DNA of 64,000 bases from Flagellimonas hadalis (GCF_007785775.2 NZ_VNIK02000009.1:1-64000), one strand, 5' to 3'. Counted from the first letter of the stretch, positions 53,022 to 61,242 are shown. A program made the numbers and translations. The notes: generated by a model from the letters alone, not told the origin.

Positions 53022-53029
53022 TATATTTG
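53022..53029 (+). promoter_or_regulatory. -7 promoter box of tatA (TATATTTG)
   Basis: Exact TAnnTTTG ending 4 nt before the tatA ATG. It suggests a leaderless transcript. Confidence 0.55.
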
Positions 53030-53033
53030 TTGT

Positions 53034-53312
53034 ATGTATTTTCTATTCATTAGCGGCGCGGAGATATTCTTCATCCTATTTATAGTGGTGATGGTCTTTG
53101 GTGCCGACAAAATTCCCGGAATAGCCAAGGGACTTGGCAAGGGAATGCGCCAGTTGCGGGATGCCACGGACGATATCAAACGAGAGATCCAGAAAAGTGC
53201 CGAGAAACAGGGCATCGATACGGATTTCACCAAAGATATCCGTAATGAGTTGAACGAGGTGAAGAAGAATGTGGACGAAGTGACAGGCTCCATCAAAAGA
53301 AGCTCCAAATAA
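53034..53312 (+). CDS. tatA: Sec-independent translocase protein TatA/TatE
   Basis: 92 residues. One N-terminal membrane helix (residues 6-24), the hinge FGADKIPGIAKGLGKGMRQL with the conserved FG and amphipathic helix, then a charged coiled tail. TatA oligomers form the pore for folded proteins with RR signals; the M15 peptidase at 43060 is one candidate substrate. Followed after 3 nt by a PAP2 phosphatase gene. No tatC in the window. Confidence 0.93.
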   Translation: MYFLFISGAEIFFILFIVVMVFGADKIPGIAKGLGKGMRQLRDATDDIKREIQKSAEKQGIDTDFTKDIRNELNEVKKNVDEVTGSIKRSSK

Positions 53313-53315
53313 TCC

Positions 53316-53888
53316 ATGCTTGAAAAATTGCTCCAATGGGATCGGGATACTTTTGTCTATCTCAACAGTTTGGGCATTGAAAGATATGATGGTTTTTGGT
53401 CCTTTGTGACCAATATTGCCACATGGACACCACTTTTTGTTCTTTTTTTGGTGCTATTGTATGTGAAATTTCCCAAAAAGGAAGCCCACTATAAATTCTT
53501 GACGATGTTGGGTTTGGTAGTTTTTGTGACGGTCATCACCCATTTGACCAAAATTTCAGTGGCACGGTTACGACCGAACAACACAGAGGAGATCAACACC
53601 TTGATCCGCATCCTGAAAAGCCCCACCGATTATAGTTTTTTCTCGGGTCATGCCTCCAGTTCCTTTTCCATTACCATGTTGATGTATCTTTTTTTGCGGA
53701 CAAAATTGAAATGGGCTTTCCTTTTCTTCATTTGGCCCATACTTTTCGCCATGAGCCGCATCTATGTCGGCGTCCACTTTCCCATTGATATCATTGTGGG
53801 CATGATGGTGGGCATCTTTTCCGGTATCTTGTTCTATCTGCTTTACGGACGATTTATAGCACCCGGGTCAGTGTCAGTCCGTCCCTGA
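53316..53888 (+). CDS. PAP2-family membrane phosphatase
   Basis: 190 residues with five or six membrane helices. The three phosphatase motifs are KISVARLRP (K-x6-RP) at about 74-82, FSGHASSSFS and SRIYVGVHFPIDI. Family members dephosphorylate undecaprenyl-PP, phosphatidate or phosphatidylglycerophosphate; which applies here is undecided. Operon with tatA. The last 35 nt overlap the convergent O-methyltransferase gene. Confidence 0.92.
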   Translation: MLEKLLQWDRDTFVYLNSLGIERYDGFWSFVTNIATWTPLFVLFLVLLYVKFPKKEAHYKFLTMLGLVVFVTVITHLTKISVARLRPNNTEEINTLIRILKSPTDYSFFSGHASSSFSITMLMYLFLRTKLKWAFLFFIWPILFAMSRIYVGVHFPIDIIVGMMVGIFSGILFYLLYGRFIAPGSVSVRP

Positions 53889-54495
53889 TGGGCAACAGCA
53901 CCGTTTCCACCCTTGGGTCCTCTTTGAGTTTTTGGTTATAGGCCAATAGTGCCGCAGTGGCCTTGTCGGATTTGTCAAGGGGTTCCACCACTTTGCCCGA
54001 CCACAGTACATTGTCGGAAAGAATGACACTGCCCTGCTTTGTTTTTTTTATTACGGCCTCAAAATAATCATCGTAGTTCACCTTGTTTGCATCAATAAAA
54101 ACAAGATCAAAGCCCAGCTCCAAATGGGGTATGATTTTCAAGGCATCCCCTGTGTGTTGCACGATCTGTTCCCCAAATCCACTCCTGTCAAAATAGTTTC
54201 GCTGCATTTGATGGAGCTCCTCGTTCACTTCAATGGTATGCAACTGTCCCTCTTTTTGCAGTCCTTCGGCCAAACAAAGTGCCGAATACCCCGTGTAGGT
54301 ACCAATTTCCAGAATATATGTTGGAGCAATGATCTTGGACAGCATACTGAGTACCCTTCCTTGAAAATGTCCCGTGATCATGCGGGGTTGAACCACTTTC
54401 AGATGGGTTTCACGGGTCAGTTCCTGTAACAGTTCAGGTTCAGGTTCCGAATGGTCGGCGATATAACTTTCCAACAAAGGGGAGAGGAAATGCAT
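53854..54495 (-). CDS. class I SAM O-methyltransferase
   Basis: 213 residues from the ATG at 54495 (MHFLSPLLESYIADH). Catechol/caffeoyl-CoA-type fold: ILEIGTYTGYSALCLAEGL at about 61-79, TIEVNEELHQMQRNYFDRSG, VFIDANKVNYDDYFEAV with the metal-binding Asp, and ILSDNVLWSGKV with the second metal site. Methylates a hydroxyl group of a small molecule, with divalent metal; the substrate is unknown. It has a -7 box 13 nt upstream and overlaps the 3' end of the convergent PAP2 gene by 35 nt. Confidence 0.92.
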   Translation of the reverse strand: MHFLSPLLESYIADHSEPEPELLQELTRETHLKVVQPRMITGHFQGRVLSMLSKIIAPTYILEIGTYTGYSALCLAEGLQKEGQLHTIEVNEELHQMQRNYFDRSGFGEQIVQHTGDALKIIPHLELGFDLVFIDANKVNYDDYFEAVIKKTKQGSVILSDNVLWSGKVVEPLDKSDKATAALLAYNQKLKEDPRVETVLLPIRDGLTLTRVL

Positions 54496-54508
54496 GATCA
54501 AGTTTTCG

Positions 54509-54516
54509 CAAAAATA
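54509..54516 (-). promoter_or_regulatory. -7 promoter box of the O-methyltransferase (TATTTTTG)
   Basis: Exact TAnnTTTG on the minus strand, 13 nt upstream of the ATG at 54495. Confidence 0.5.
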
Positions 54517-54562
54517 GGGAAAAGAAGTACATTCGACATTTGTTCATCTATTTGAAAAGACC

Positions 54563-55024
54563 ATGTCAAAAAAGATTGGAATAAGACAGGCCACAAAGGA
54601 AGACCTACCCACATTGCTGCAATTTGAACAAGAGATCGTCAAGGTGGAGCGTCCTTTTGATATCACCATCAAGGAAGGTCACGTGAGCTATTACGACCTG
54701 GCCCAAATGGTGCAGGATCCCGAGGCCCATGTGGTTGTGGCCGAGATTGATGGAAAACTTGTGGCCTCTGGCTATGCCATCCCCAAGAAAGCAAGGCACT
54801 ACTTGGACCACGAGTGGTATGCCTATTTGGGGTTCATGTACACCGACCCGGAATACCGTGGGTTGGGCATCAACGCCAAAATTGTGGATGAACTGAAACA
54901 ATGGTCGATCCAAAAAGGGTTCAAGGAAATACGGTTAACGGTTTACAGCGATAACCTACCTGCTATCAGGGCCTATGAAAAAGTTGGGTTTAAAAAACAT
55001 ATCATAGAAATGCGGTTGGAGTGA
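54563..55024 (+). CDS. GNAT family N-acetyltransferase
   Basis: 153 residues. The GNAT fold with the acetyl-CoA pyrophosphate loop is seen as YLGFMYTDPEYRGLGINAKI at about 92-111 (motif RGLGIN), followed by IRLTVYSDNLPAIRAYEKVG typical of motif B. Transfers an acetyl group to an unknown amine. Stands alone between an O-methyltransferase and the kynU locus. Confidence 0.9.
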   Translation: MSKKIGIRQATKEDLPTLLQFEQEIVKVERPFDITIKEGHVSYYDLAQMVQDPEAHVVVAEIDGKLVASGYAIPKKARHYLDHEWYAYLGFMYTDPEYRGLGINAKIVDELKQWSIQKGFKEIRLTVYSDNLPAIRAYEKVGFKKHIIEMRLE

Positions 55025-55094
55025 TTTTTTTATCGATTACACACAATTGTACCAGTTGCCTTGATGGTTTGTGCCAATGTTCTGTCTTTGTCCT

Positions 55095-55112
55095 CTTGAG
55101 CGCAGTCGAAAG
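55095..55112 (+). repeat. dispersed intergenic repeat, copy 3
   Basis: CTTGAGCGCAGTCGAAAG, consensus form with one insertion, 31 nt before copy 4. Confidence 0.6.
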
Positions 55113-55143
55113 GTAGACAAAGACATCTCGACTTTAGTTTACC

Positions 55144-55160
55144 CTGAGCGAAGCCGAAGG
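55144..55160 (+). repeat. dispersed intergenic repeat, copy 4
   Basis: CTGAGCGAAGCCGAAGG, the closest to consensus of the four copies. Confidence 0.6.
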
Positions 55161-55214
55161 GATCGATGTGACATTTGAATTGACCATTGGTACAATTACG
55201 GATATACAATTTCT

Positions 55215-55248
55215 TTTGCATGGATTACTTTCTCAAATCGTATTTTTG
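55215..55248 (+). promoter_or_regulatory. promoter of kynU
   Basis: -33 TTTG at 55215-55218 and -7 TATTTTTG at 55241-55248 (22-nt spacer). The -7 context CGTATTTTTGAA recurs exactly upstream of kmo. Confidence 0.6.
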
Positions 55249-55265
55249 AAACAAACCAAAAGCAC

Positions 55266-56534
55266 ATGACATTCCAAAACACACTGGAATTTGCACAACA
55301 GCTTGATGCAGCGGACCAGCTTTCCAAATACAAGCAAGAGTTCCACTATCCGCAGGTAAATGGCAGCGATGTCATCTATTTCACTGGAAATTCCTTGGGA
55401 CTTCAACCCAAAAGAACACAAAAATATGTGGACGAGGTGATGAAGGATTGGAGGGAACTGGCCGTAGAGGGGCATTTTTATGCTGAAAAACCGTGGTGGG
55501 ACTATCATGAAAGACTTGCTGAAGGATTGGCCAAAGTGGTGGGTGCACAGCCCAAAGAAATTTCGGTGATGAACACACTCACCGTGAACCTACACCTATT
55601 GATGGTATCCTTCTACAGGCCAACTGCAAAACGGTTCAAGATCATCTGTGAGGAAAAGGCCTTTCCATCTGACCAATATATGTTGCAAAGTCAAGTCCGT
55701 TTTCATGGCCTGGACCCAAAAGAAGCCATTGTTGAAGTGAAAAAAAGAGATGGAGAGCATGCTTGGCGCACGGAGGACATCATCCAAAAAATCGATGAGG
55801 TAGGAGAAGAGCTGGCCCTGGTGCTGATGGGCGGAGTGAATTACTATAACGGTCAAGTGCTGGACATGCAGACCATCACCGCAGCCGGAAAAGCCGTTGG
55901 GGCCTTTGTGGGTTGGGACTTGGCGCATGCCGTAGGAAATGTAAAACTCAACCTGCACGATTGGAACGCTGATTTTGCTTCGTGGTGTAGTTACAAATAC
56001 ATGAACAGTGGTCCGGGGAATGCTTCCGGGATCTTTGTCCATGAGAAACATCTGGGCAAGAAGGATATCCCCCGTTTTGAGGGATGGTGGGGCAACAAAA
56101 AGGAGACCCGTTTTTTGATGAAGCCCGAGTTTGATCCCATTGCTTCGGCCGATGCCTGGCAGTTGAGCAACCCGCCCATACTGTCATTGGCCCCCTATTT
56201 GGCCTCTTTGGAACTGTTCGATGAGGTGGGTATGGATGCTTTGATCGAAAAGCAAAAGACCATCGTGGCCTATCTGGAATTTATTCTCCATGAGATAGAC
56301 AAGCAGGTGGACAGTACTTTTGAGATCATCACCCCAACGGAAAGGGGCTGCCAGCTGTCCGTATTTTTGCACGGTGAGGGCAGGGCCCTTTTTGATTACC
56401 TGATGGAAAATGGGGTGATCACCGATTGGAGGGAACCCAATGTAATCCGCTTGGCTCCGGCTCCGTTCTATTGTTCCTACGAAGATATGTACCGTTTTGG
56501 GCAGATCTTGAAACAAGGCACACAAAACAAATAA
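55266..56534 (+). CDS. kynU: kynureninase
   Basis: 422 residues. PLP enzyme that cleaves (3-hydroxy)kynurenine to (3-hydroxy)anthranilate and alanine. Motifs: YFTGNSLGLQPKRTQKYVDE at about 38-57, the substrate loop WWDYHERL, VMNTLTVNLHLLM, GWDLAHAVGN and the Schiff-base Lys244 in WCSYKYMNSGPG. With kmo at 62073 in the same window, it supports a kynurenine route to quinolinate/NAD or tryptophan breakdown; the dioxygenase steps are not here. Confidence 0.97.
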   Translation: MTFQNTLEFAQQLDAADQLSKYKQEFHYPQVNGSDVIYFTGNSLGLQPKRTQKYVDEVMKDWRELAVEGHFYAEKPWWDYHERLAEGLAKVVGAQPKEISVMNTLTVNLHLLMVSFYRPTAKRFKIICEEKAFPSDQYMLQSQVRFHGLDPKEAIVEVKKRDGEHAWRTEDIIQKIDEVGEELALVLMGGVNYYNGQVLDMQTITAAGKAVGAFVGWDLAHAVGNVKLNLHDWNADFASWCSYKYMNSGPGNASGIFVHEKHLGKKDIPRFEGWWGNKKETRFLMKPEFDPIASADAWQLSNPPILSLAPYLASLELFDEVGMDALIEKQKTIVAYLEFILHEIDKQVDSTFEIITPTERGCQLSVFLHGEGRALFDYLMENGVITDWREPNVIRLAPAPFYCSYEDMYRFGQILKQGTQNK

Positions 56535-56577
56535 GCGTTTACTACCTTTATATGAACCCAACCAACCGTCCACCTTT

Positions 56578-57726
56578 ATGAAGTCCCTCAAATTGATTCT
56601 GTCCAATCCAAGATATTTTGGAGCGGCATGGGTTTTTACCAGTATCAATATCTGGTTTGGTACCTGGGCCATATATATCCCCACCGTAAAAGAAAAGTTG
56701 GGCATAGATAAGGCGGATTTGGGGATTGCCTTGTTCTGTCTGTCCCTCGGCGTGTTCACCATTATTCCGGTGGCATCGAAGTTCATCAACAAAATTGGAG
56801 TGGGCAGGGCTTCTTGGTTTGGTGTTGTAGGCGTCACCGCTACGGCCATGCTGCCGCTTATGGCCCCTAATTATAATCTGTTGATGGCGGCACTGTACCT
56901 ATTTGGGGCGGGCAATGGTTTTATTGATATTGCCATAAACACCTTGGTGACCGAGATTGAAAAAGAGGACAAGCAAAATTTCATGTCGGCGGCCCATGGT
57001 TTTTTTAGTCTGGGTGGTATTTTGGTGGGGCTGGGCAGTTTCCTGATCCCTGTTATTGGCAGCCCGGTGCTGCACATGGGCATTACGGTAGTGTTGGTGT
57101 TTATCCTCAATCTGTATTTTAGAAAACATTATATCCATATTGTTGCCGCTCCCGTGGAAAAAGAACCGTTTAGTCTCAAACTTTTTAAGCCTTTGCTGCT
57201 GTTGGGCATCATTGGTTTTGTTTCTTTTGGAAGCGAAGGTGCCATCATCGACTGGAGCGGGCTTTACCTCAAAGAAATGACCATGGCACCCGAATTGCTG
57301 ATTGGCGCAGGGTTCTTGGCGTTTTCCACGACCATGACCTTGGGCAGATTTCTTGGTGATGGGATCAGTGCTAAAATTGGACCCATTAAAATTGTGGGGT
57401 TGGGCGCCTTTATCGCTGCTTTGGGCTATTTGTTGGTACTCACGCAGCATACCACATTGTCCATTATTGGATTTGCCTTTAATGGCCTTGGGTTTTCGGT
57501 CATTGTGCCCGAATTGTTCCGGATAGGCGGGAATGTAAAGGGAGTGGACTCTTCCCAAGGAGTTGCCTTTATTGCAGGCTCGGGTTATATCGGTTTTTTG
57601 TTGGGCCCTGTCATTCTGGGGTTCATTGCAGAAAGTGCTTCGTTGAGGTATAGCTTTATGCTGTTGTTGGGTATGGCTGTATTGGTTATGGGAGTTACTT
57701 TTTTTCTGGGTAAGAAGCGGAAATGA
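56578..57726 (+). CDS. MFS transporter (FucP/YbjJ-like)
   Basis: 382 residues with about twelve membrane helices in two six-helix halves. WFGTWAIYIPTVKEKLGIDK leads into the first-half signature, and GAGNGFIDIAINTLVTEIEK is the helix-4 pattern of the FucP/YbjJ group. A cytoplasmic linker with FSLKLFKPLL and LGRFLGDGISAKIGP begins the second half. Substrate unknown. It follows kynU by 43 nt on the same strand, so it could be co-transcribed; whether it moves kynurenine-pathway metabolites is open. Confidence 0.88.
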   Translation: MKSLKLILSNPRYFGAAWVFTSINIWFGTWAIYIPTVKEKLGIDKADLGIALFCLSLGVFTIIPVASKFINKIGVGRASWFGVVGVTATAMLPLMAPNYNLLMAALYLFGAGNGFIDIAINTLVTEIEKEDKQNFMSAAHGFFSLGGILVGLGSFLIPVIGSPVLHMGITVVLVFILNLYFRKHYIHIVAAPVEKEPFSLKLFKPLLLLGIIGFVSFGSEGAIIDWSGLYLKEMTMAPELLIGAGFLAFSTTMTLGRFLGDGISAKIGPIKIVGLGAFIAALGYLLVLTQHTTLSIIGFAFNGLGFSVIVPELFRIGGNVKGVDSSQGVAFIAGSGYIGFLLGPVILGFIAESASLRYSFMLLLGMAVLVMGVTFFLGKKRK

Positions 57727-57857
57727 AAAATTGGTTGTTTTGAAATTTGGTGAAAAATGACCTTGCATGTTGCTTATGATGGTTTTTAAAACACTTCTCT
57801 GCTCGCTTACATAACAACTCAATTTTGGCCATTCTGGCCATTTTACATTCAGTCCTA

Positions 57858-58058
57858 TTAGATGTCAAATCCAATAGTTTCCTTTTCAATCAAGCTTAAT
57901 GCGATATACATTGCTTTAATCCTGCGTTTAAGCAAAGTTTGTTGAGAAGATTTTTCCTTTAATTTAGGTAATGCTTTTTCGCATTTGTGTATGATGGAAA
58001 TAATTGCAACTTTAGCTTCATCCAGTTCTTCTCTACTATACGCATCATATGTTTCCAT
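57858..58058 (-). CDS. small helical protein of the DUF4180 islet
   Basis: 66 residues, strongly helical and charged (SREELDEAKVAIISIIHKCE, LKRRIKAMYIALSLIEKE), no signal peptide. Starts 9 nt after the DUF4180 stop on the same strand, so probably co-transcribed. Family not recognised. The stretch is more AT-rich than flanking genes. Confidence 0.7.
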   Translation of the reverse strand: METYDAYSREELDEAKVAIISIIHKCEKALPKLKEKSSQQTLLKRRIKAMYIALSLIEKETIGFDI

Positions 58059-58067
58059 TAATGTTGG

Positions 58068-58427
58068 TTATTTTGACAGAGCTTTTATAGCTTCTGATTT
58101 TGATATGGCAAAGTTGATATGTTTTCCTTTGTTGCTCTCAAAAATAAAGTCATTTAAACTCTTACTTTCAAATTTTGAAAAATCCCCAACAATGGCTAAA
58201 GGCATTCCGTATTGTGCGAACTTTTGAAGTATTTCACCTGCAATCTTTGTTTTTAAATCAAAAAAGTCAGGAATTATATTTTTCTCGTACAGGATGATTT
58301 TATCAAACCCTTGGTAATATAGGTTTCCAAAAATTTCCAGTCCGTCTTCCGGTGTTTTTAAAATGATTTGGTCCGAGATGAGTTCGCCTATTTTTATACT
58401 ATTTATGGTGTGGGTTTCAATTTTCAT
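58068..58427 (-). CDS. DUF4180 domain protein
   Basis: 119 residues. DUF4180 hallmarks: TPEDGLEIFGNLYYQGFDKI, EKNIIPDFFDLKTKIAGEIL, QKFAQYGMPLAIVGDF, followed by SLNDFIFESNKGKHINFAIS. The family is small, cytoplasmic and uncharacterised, with patchy distribution. AT-rich relative to neighbours and located in an islet with two other small frames, which hints at horizontal acquisition. Confidence 0.85.
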   Translation of the reverse strand: MKIETHTINSIKIGELISDQIILKTPEDGLEIFGNLYYQGFDKIILYEKNIIPDFFDLKTKIAGEILQKFAQYGMPLAIVGDFSKFESKSLNDFIFESNKGKHINFAISKSEAIKALSK

Positions 58428-58428
58428 T

Positions 58429-58563
58429 TCAACCTTTTGAATTGATTAATTTTGGTCCAATTTTTTGATGCTGTTCAGAGTCCGCTATCAATGTTTCCAT
58501 CAGTTCTTTCATTTGTAATCCACATCCGTTTTTTAGATCACAAGAATCGAATAGGACTATCAT
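58429..58563 (-). CDS. small 44-residue frame upstream of DUF4180 (possible remnant)
   Basis: An open frame from the ATG at 58563 to a TGA one nucleotide before the DUF4180 ATG. The product is MIVLFDSCDLKNGCGLQMKE, then a helical charged part ending INSKG. The frame stays open a little further upstream before a stop, so it may be the C-terminal remnant of a longer, truncated protein, for instance a regulator. No family recognised. Confidence 0.35.
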   Translation of the reverse strand: MIVLFDSCDLKNGCGLQMKELMETLIADSEQHQKIGPKLINSKG

Positions 58564-58717
58564 GAGTATCAAAAACCCATATTTGTTCCTATTCTTCTAA
58601 ACTTTTCTTTTCTGAATTTAGACAACGGATTGGATAACAACTTGCTTATATGGATGCAAAGAACACCGATATATCCAAAATGGAATATAAAAGATGTAAT
58701 GGCTCATACTTGTGTTC

Positions 58718-59398
58718 TTACTCCTTTTTTACCGTCAACCCCGTAAAATACAGTTTGGTGCCCCCTTCGGGTCTGTTGTATTCCTGTGCCAGTTTCAGCC
58801 CGCCCACATCGGTATAATCCTCCCAACTGGCGGTCAGCGAAGGCTCTTCTTGGTTGGACTTGCGATAGACCCATTCCCGGATGATATGGTCGTCTTTGAA
58901 ATAAAGATCATAGGCATCCCCCGGGGTATAGCCACCCTCGTTCTTGTACACGATGGTCAGTTTTTGCATCTGCTCCCCACTGATGGGTGCCTTTGCGTCC
59001 GCTGAGTGCTCAAACGTATAGCTCTTGGAGTCCCACATCAGGTTGAAGGGCGCCAACAGCCAGTATCGGTCATTGATAAAACCTGCATTGGTCTTGTAGG
59101 CGATGGAATCCATGTCCCCTTTGTTATAGATCAAGGTGTCCTGGCCGGAAATGGCGGTCACTTCGTTCAGTTTGGGCCTCCATGCCCAGCTGCGCTCAAA
59201 GTGCATGGAATCCCTATCCACGTTGAAGGTAAAGGTAATCTCCTTCACCGATTTCCAGTTTTGGAAACCATGCGCATCCGCCACCAGTTCGGGGACGGTT
59301 TTTTCAGGCTCAGTGGCCTCTTCCGTTTTTTTGGTTTCGGTTTTGCAGCCCATCAAAAGGATCAGGGAGCACATTCCAACGAGGTAAACAGTCTTCAT
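58718..59398 (-). CDS. lipoprotein with LolA-like beta fold (DUF6503-like, tentative)
   Basis: 226 residues. Lipobox LLMGC (Cys18) after a short hydrophobic signal, then a Thr/Glu-rich linker (residues 19-34). The rest is beta-rich with aromatic strands: VKEITFTFNVDRDSMHFERS, WAWRPKLNEVTAISGQDTLI, YTPGDAYDLYFKDDHIIREW and DVGGLKLAQEYNRPEGG. The curved-sheet pattern resembles LolA/LppX-type lipoprotein or lipid carriers. Divergent from the ECF sigma gene. Function not established. Confidence 0.75.
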   Translation of the reverse strand: MKTVYLVGMCSLILLMGCKTETKKTEEATEPEKTVPELVADAHGFQNWKSVKEITFTFNVDRDSMHFERSWAWRPKLNEVTAISGQDTLIYNKGDMDSIAYKTNAGFINDRYWLLAPFNLMWDSKSYTFEHSADAKAPISGEQMQKLTIVYKNEGGYTPGDAYDLYFKDDHIIREWVYRKSNQEEPSLTASWEDYTDVGGLKLAQEYNRPEGGTKLYFTGLTVKKE

Positions 59399-59412
59399 AT
59401 CTGGTTTTTAAC

Positions 59413-59420
59413 CAAATATA
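59413..59420 (-). promoter_or_regulatory. -7 promoter box of the lipoprotein gene (TATATTTG)
   Basis: Exact TAnnTTTG on the minus strand, 14 nt upstream of the ATG at 59398. Confidence 0.5.
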
Positions 59421-59484
59421 CCTGAAATTCCACTATTTTCGCGCCCATTTTCGAAAGACCACTATAAATTAAATCGACCCTGGA

Positions 59485-60114
59485 GTGACTTTTCTCAAAA
59501 AACTGTTTCTAATACTGATAAGTAACCCCGACAAAACGTTTTTGGAAGCAGAAGACCTTTATGCCCATCTGTCGGATGAGGAATTAGTGGAACAGATTGT
59601 TGCGAGCAACGACCCTTTGTTGTTCGAGAAGTTGTATGACCGCTATGCCAAGATGGTGTACAACAAATGCTATGGATTTGCAAAATCCGATGACGAGGCC
59701 CAGGACCTGACACAGGACGTTTTTCTCCAACTTTTCATTAAGTTGCGGACGTTCAAGGGGAAATCCAAGTTCTCCACCTGGCTATATTCTTTTACCTATA
59801 ACTTTTGTGTCAACTATATCAACCGGAACAAACAGCGAAAAATACAGGACCAGTCCGTACAGGTCGAAGAGACCGAATATAAGCTCACCGAAGACGTGCC
59901 CGATGAGAGCCTCTACGAAATGAAGGCGGACCGGCTCAAAAAAGCCCTCGAAATGATCTCTGTGGAGGACAAGTCCCTGTTGTTGTTGAAATATCAAGAC
60001 GGTGCCAGTATAAAGGACCTGGTCAACTTGATGGACTTAGGGGAGAGTGCCGTGAAGATGCGGTTGAAGAGAGCAAAGGAAAGATTATTGGAAATCTACA
60101 ATACCCAGGAATAG
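59485..60114 (+). CDS. ECF-type RNA polymerase sigma factor
   Basis: 209 residues, probable GTG start at 59485 (no ATG before residue 50 in frame). Region 2: LYDRYAKMVYNKCYGFAKSD, DEAQDLTQDVFLQLFIKLRT and the -10 recognition part FSTWLYSFTYNFCVNYI. Region 4: LLKYQDGASIKDLVNLMDLG and ESAVKMRLKRAKERLLEI. An N-terminal extension of about 40 residues precedes region 2. No membrane anti-sigma follows; the next frame is a 62-residue soluble protein starting right after the stop. Confidence 0.92.
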   Translation: MTFLKKLFLILISNPDKTFLEAEDLYAHLSDEELVEQIVASNDPLLFEKLYDRYAKMVYNKCYGFAKSDDEAQDLTQDVFLQLFIKLRTFKGKSKFSTWLYSFTYNFCVNYINRNKQRKIQDQSVQVEETEYKLTEDVPDESLYEMKADRLKKALEMISVEDKSLLLLKYQDGASIKDLVNLMDLGESAVKMRLKRAKERLLEIYNTQE

Positions 60115-60303
60115 ATGGCAGAGCAACACAAAAACCCGTTCAAAGAGCTGGAGGCCTCACTTAGGGAGGCCCCGCCCGGCATGAAAAAGAAAATCATGAA
60201 CGACATTGCGGCCGCAAAGTTGGTCATGGACATGGCCTCTTTGTTTTCCATCAACTTGGGAAGTGCCCTGCGAAAACTTTTTAGGACACTGGGAGAAAAC
60301 TGA
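60115..60303 (+). CDS. small soluble protein downstream of the ECF sigma
   Basis: 62 residues; its ATG directly follows the sigma stop (TAGATG). Mostly helical and charged (NPFKELEASLREAPPGMKKK, IMNDIAAAKLVMDMASLFSI), no signal peptide, only weakly hydrophobic at the end. In the place where anti-sigma genes usually sit, but with no zinc motif and no membrane helix. A regulator of the sigma factor is an inference from position. Confidence 0.75.
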   Translation: MAEQHKNPFKELEASLREAPPGMKKKIMNDIAAAKLVMDMASLFSINLGSALRKLFRTLGEN

Positions 60304-60339
60304 AACCTATCAACAACACTATATAAATAAACATCAATT

Positions 60340-61167
60340 ATGGAAACAATCAACAACTGGAAGAATATTGCATTCGATTCCCTCTCGGCCATGGGCAAGG
60401 AAGTGGCACAGGTATTTCCAAAAATAATCGGGGCCACTGTGATCATGCTCCTGGGATGGCTGGTCATCAAAATTGTCATGTTTTTGTTGGGCCGCATATT
60501 GAGACTGGCCAAGGTCAACCTCCTCAACGATAAGATAAATGGCATGGGCATGACAAGCAAAGGGGATTTTAAGATCGATGTGAGCAAGATCATCCTAGGT
60601 TTTGTCAAATGGCTTTTGATCTTGGTATTTTTGATCGTGGCCGCGGATATCCTCAACTGGCAGATCATTTCGGTTGAGATCGGCAACCTGCTCCATTACC
60701 TGCCCCGTTTCTTCAGTGCGCTGGCCCTGCTCATGATCGGGTTCTACATCGGCAACTTTGTGAAGAACACCGTAAAGCGGTTGTTCGATTCCTTGGAGTT
60801 TGGCGGATCCAACCTGGTGAGCAACCTTTTGTTCTATGTCATTGTCATCTTTATGTCCGTTACCGCCTTGAACCAAGCTGGGGTGGACACGACCATCATC
60901 ACCAACAACATCACCTTGATCATGGGTTCCTTCCTTTTGTCCTTTGCGCTGGGGGTTGGATTGGGATCCAGGGAAATCATTGCCGATTTGCTAAGGTCCT
61001 TTTATACTCGAAAAACATATGCGGTCGGCGACAGGATCGTGATCGGGGAAGATGAGGGCACTATAGAATCCATTGACAACAATAGCCTCACCTTGGTCAC
61101 CTACAAGGGCAAGTTCGTTATCCCGATAAAGGATGTGGTGTCCCAAAAAGTGGAGATACTGTCATAA
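60340..61167 (+). CDS. small-conductance mechanosensitive channel (MscS family)
   Basis: 275 residues. Four or more membrane helices; the pore-lining helix and beta domain show as GSFLLSFALGVGLGSREIIA, DLLRSFYTRKTYAVGDRIVI, then EGTIESIDNNSLTLVTYKGK and FVIPIKDVVSQKVEIL. It lacks the larger C-terminal cage of E. coli MscS (286 residues) and ends soon after the beta domain, so it is a short MscS-like protein. Releases solutes under hypo-osmotic shock. Lies 36 nt after the small gene, probably in the sigma operon. Confidence 0.88.
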   Translation: METINNWKNIAFDSLSAMGKEVAQVFPKIIGATVIMLLGWLVIKIVMFLLGRILRLAKVNLLNDKINGMGMTSKGDFKIDVSKIILGFVKWLLILVFLIVAADILNWQIISVEIGNLLHYLPRFFSALALLMIGFYIGNFVKNTVKRLFDSLEFGGSNLVSNLLFYVIVIFMSVTALNQAGVDTTIITNNITLIMGSFLLSFALGVGLGSREIIADLLRSFYTRKTYAVGDRIVIGEDEGTIESIDNNSLTLVTYKGKFVIPIKDVVSQKVEILS

Positions 61168-61214
61168 TAGTTCCATTGTGGCAAGGTCGTGGCGCAATTT
61201 CCTTGGAATTTGAT

Positions 61215-61222
61215 TATTTTTG
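61215..61222 (+). promoter_or_regulatory. -7 promoter box of clpP (TATTTTTG)
   Basis: Exact TAnnTTTG, 20 nt before the ATG at 61243; it rules out the longer start at 61189. Confidence 0.5.
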
Positions 61223-61242
61223 AGGTTCACAACAATAAAAAA

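Larger units (their letters stand above)
55045..55197. repeat. intergenic repeat unit bounded by a 10-bp inverted repeat
   Basis: AATTGTACCA at 55045-55054 and its reverse complement at 55188-55197 frame about 150 bp. Inside are two copies of the dispersed repeat (55095-55112 and 55144-55160). No credible coding frame. Confidence 0.5.

Noticed and set aside
55030-55221. 63-codon minus-strand frame
   Set aside because: It lies across the dispersed repeats and the inverted-repeat unit; such frames are common in repeats and the sequence has no protein character.
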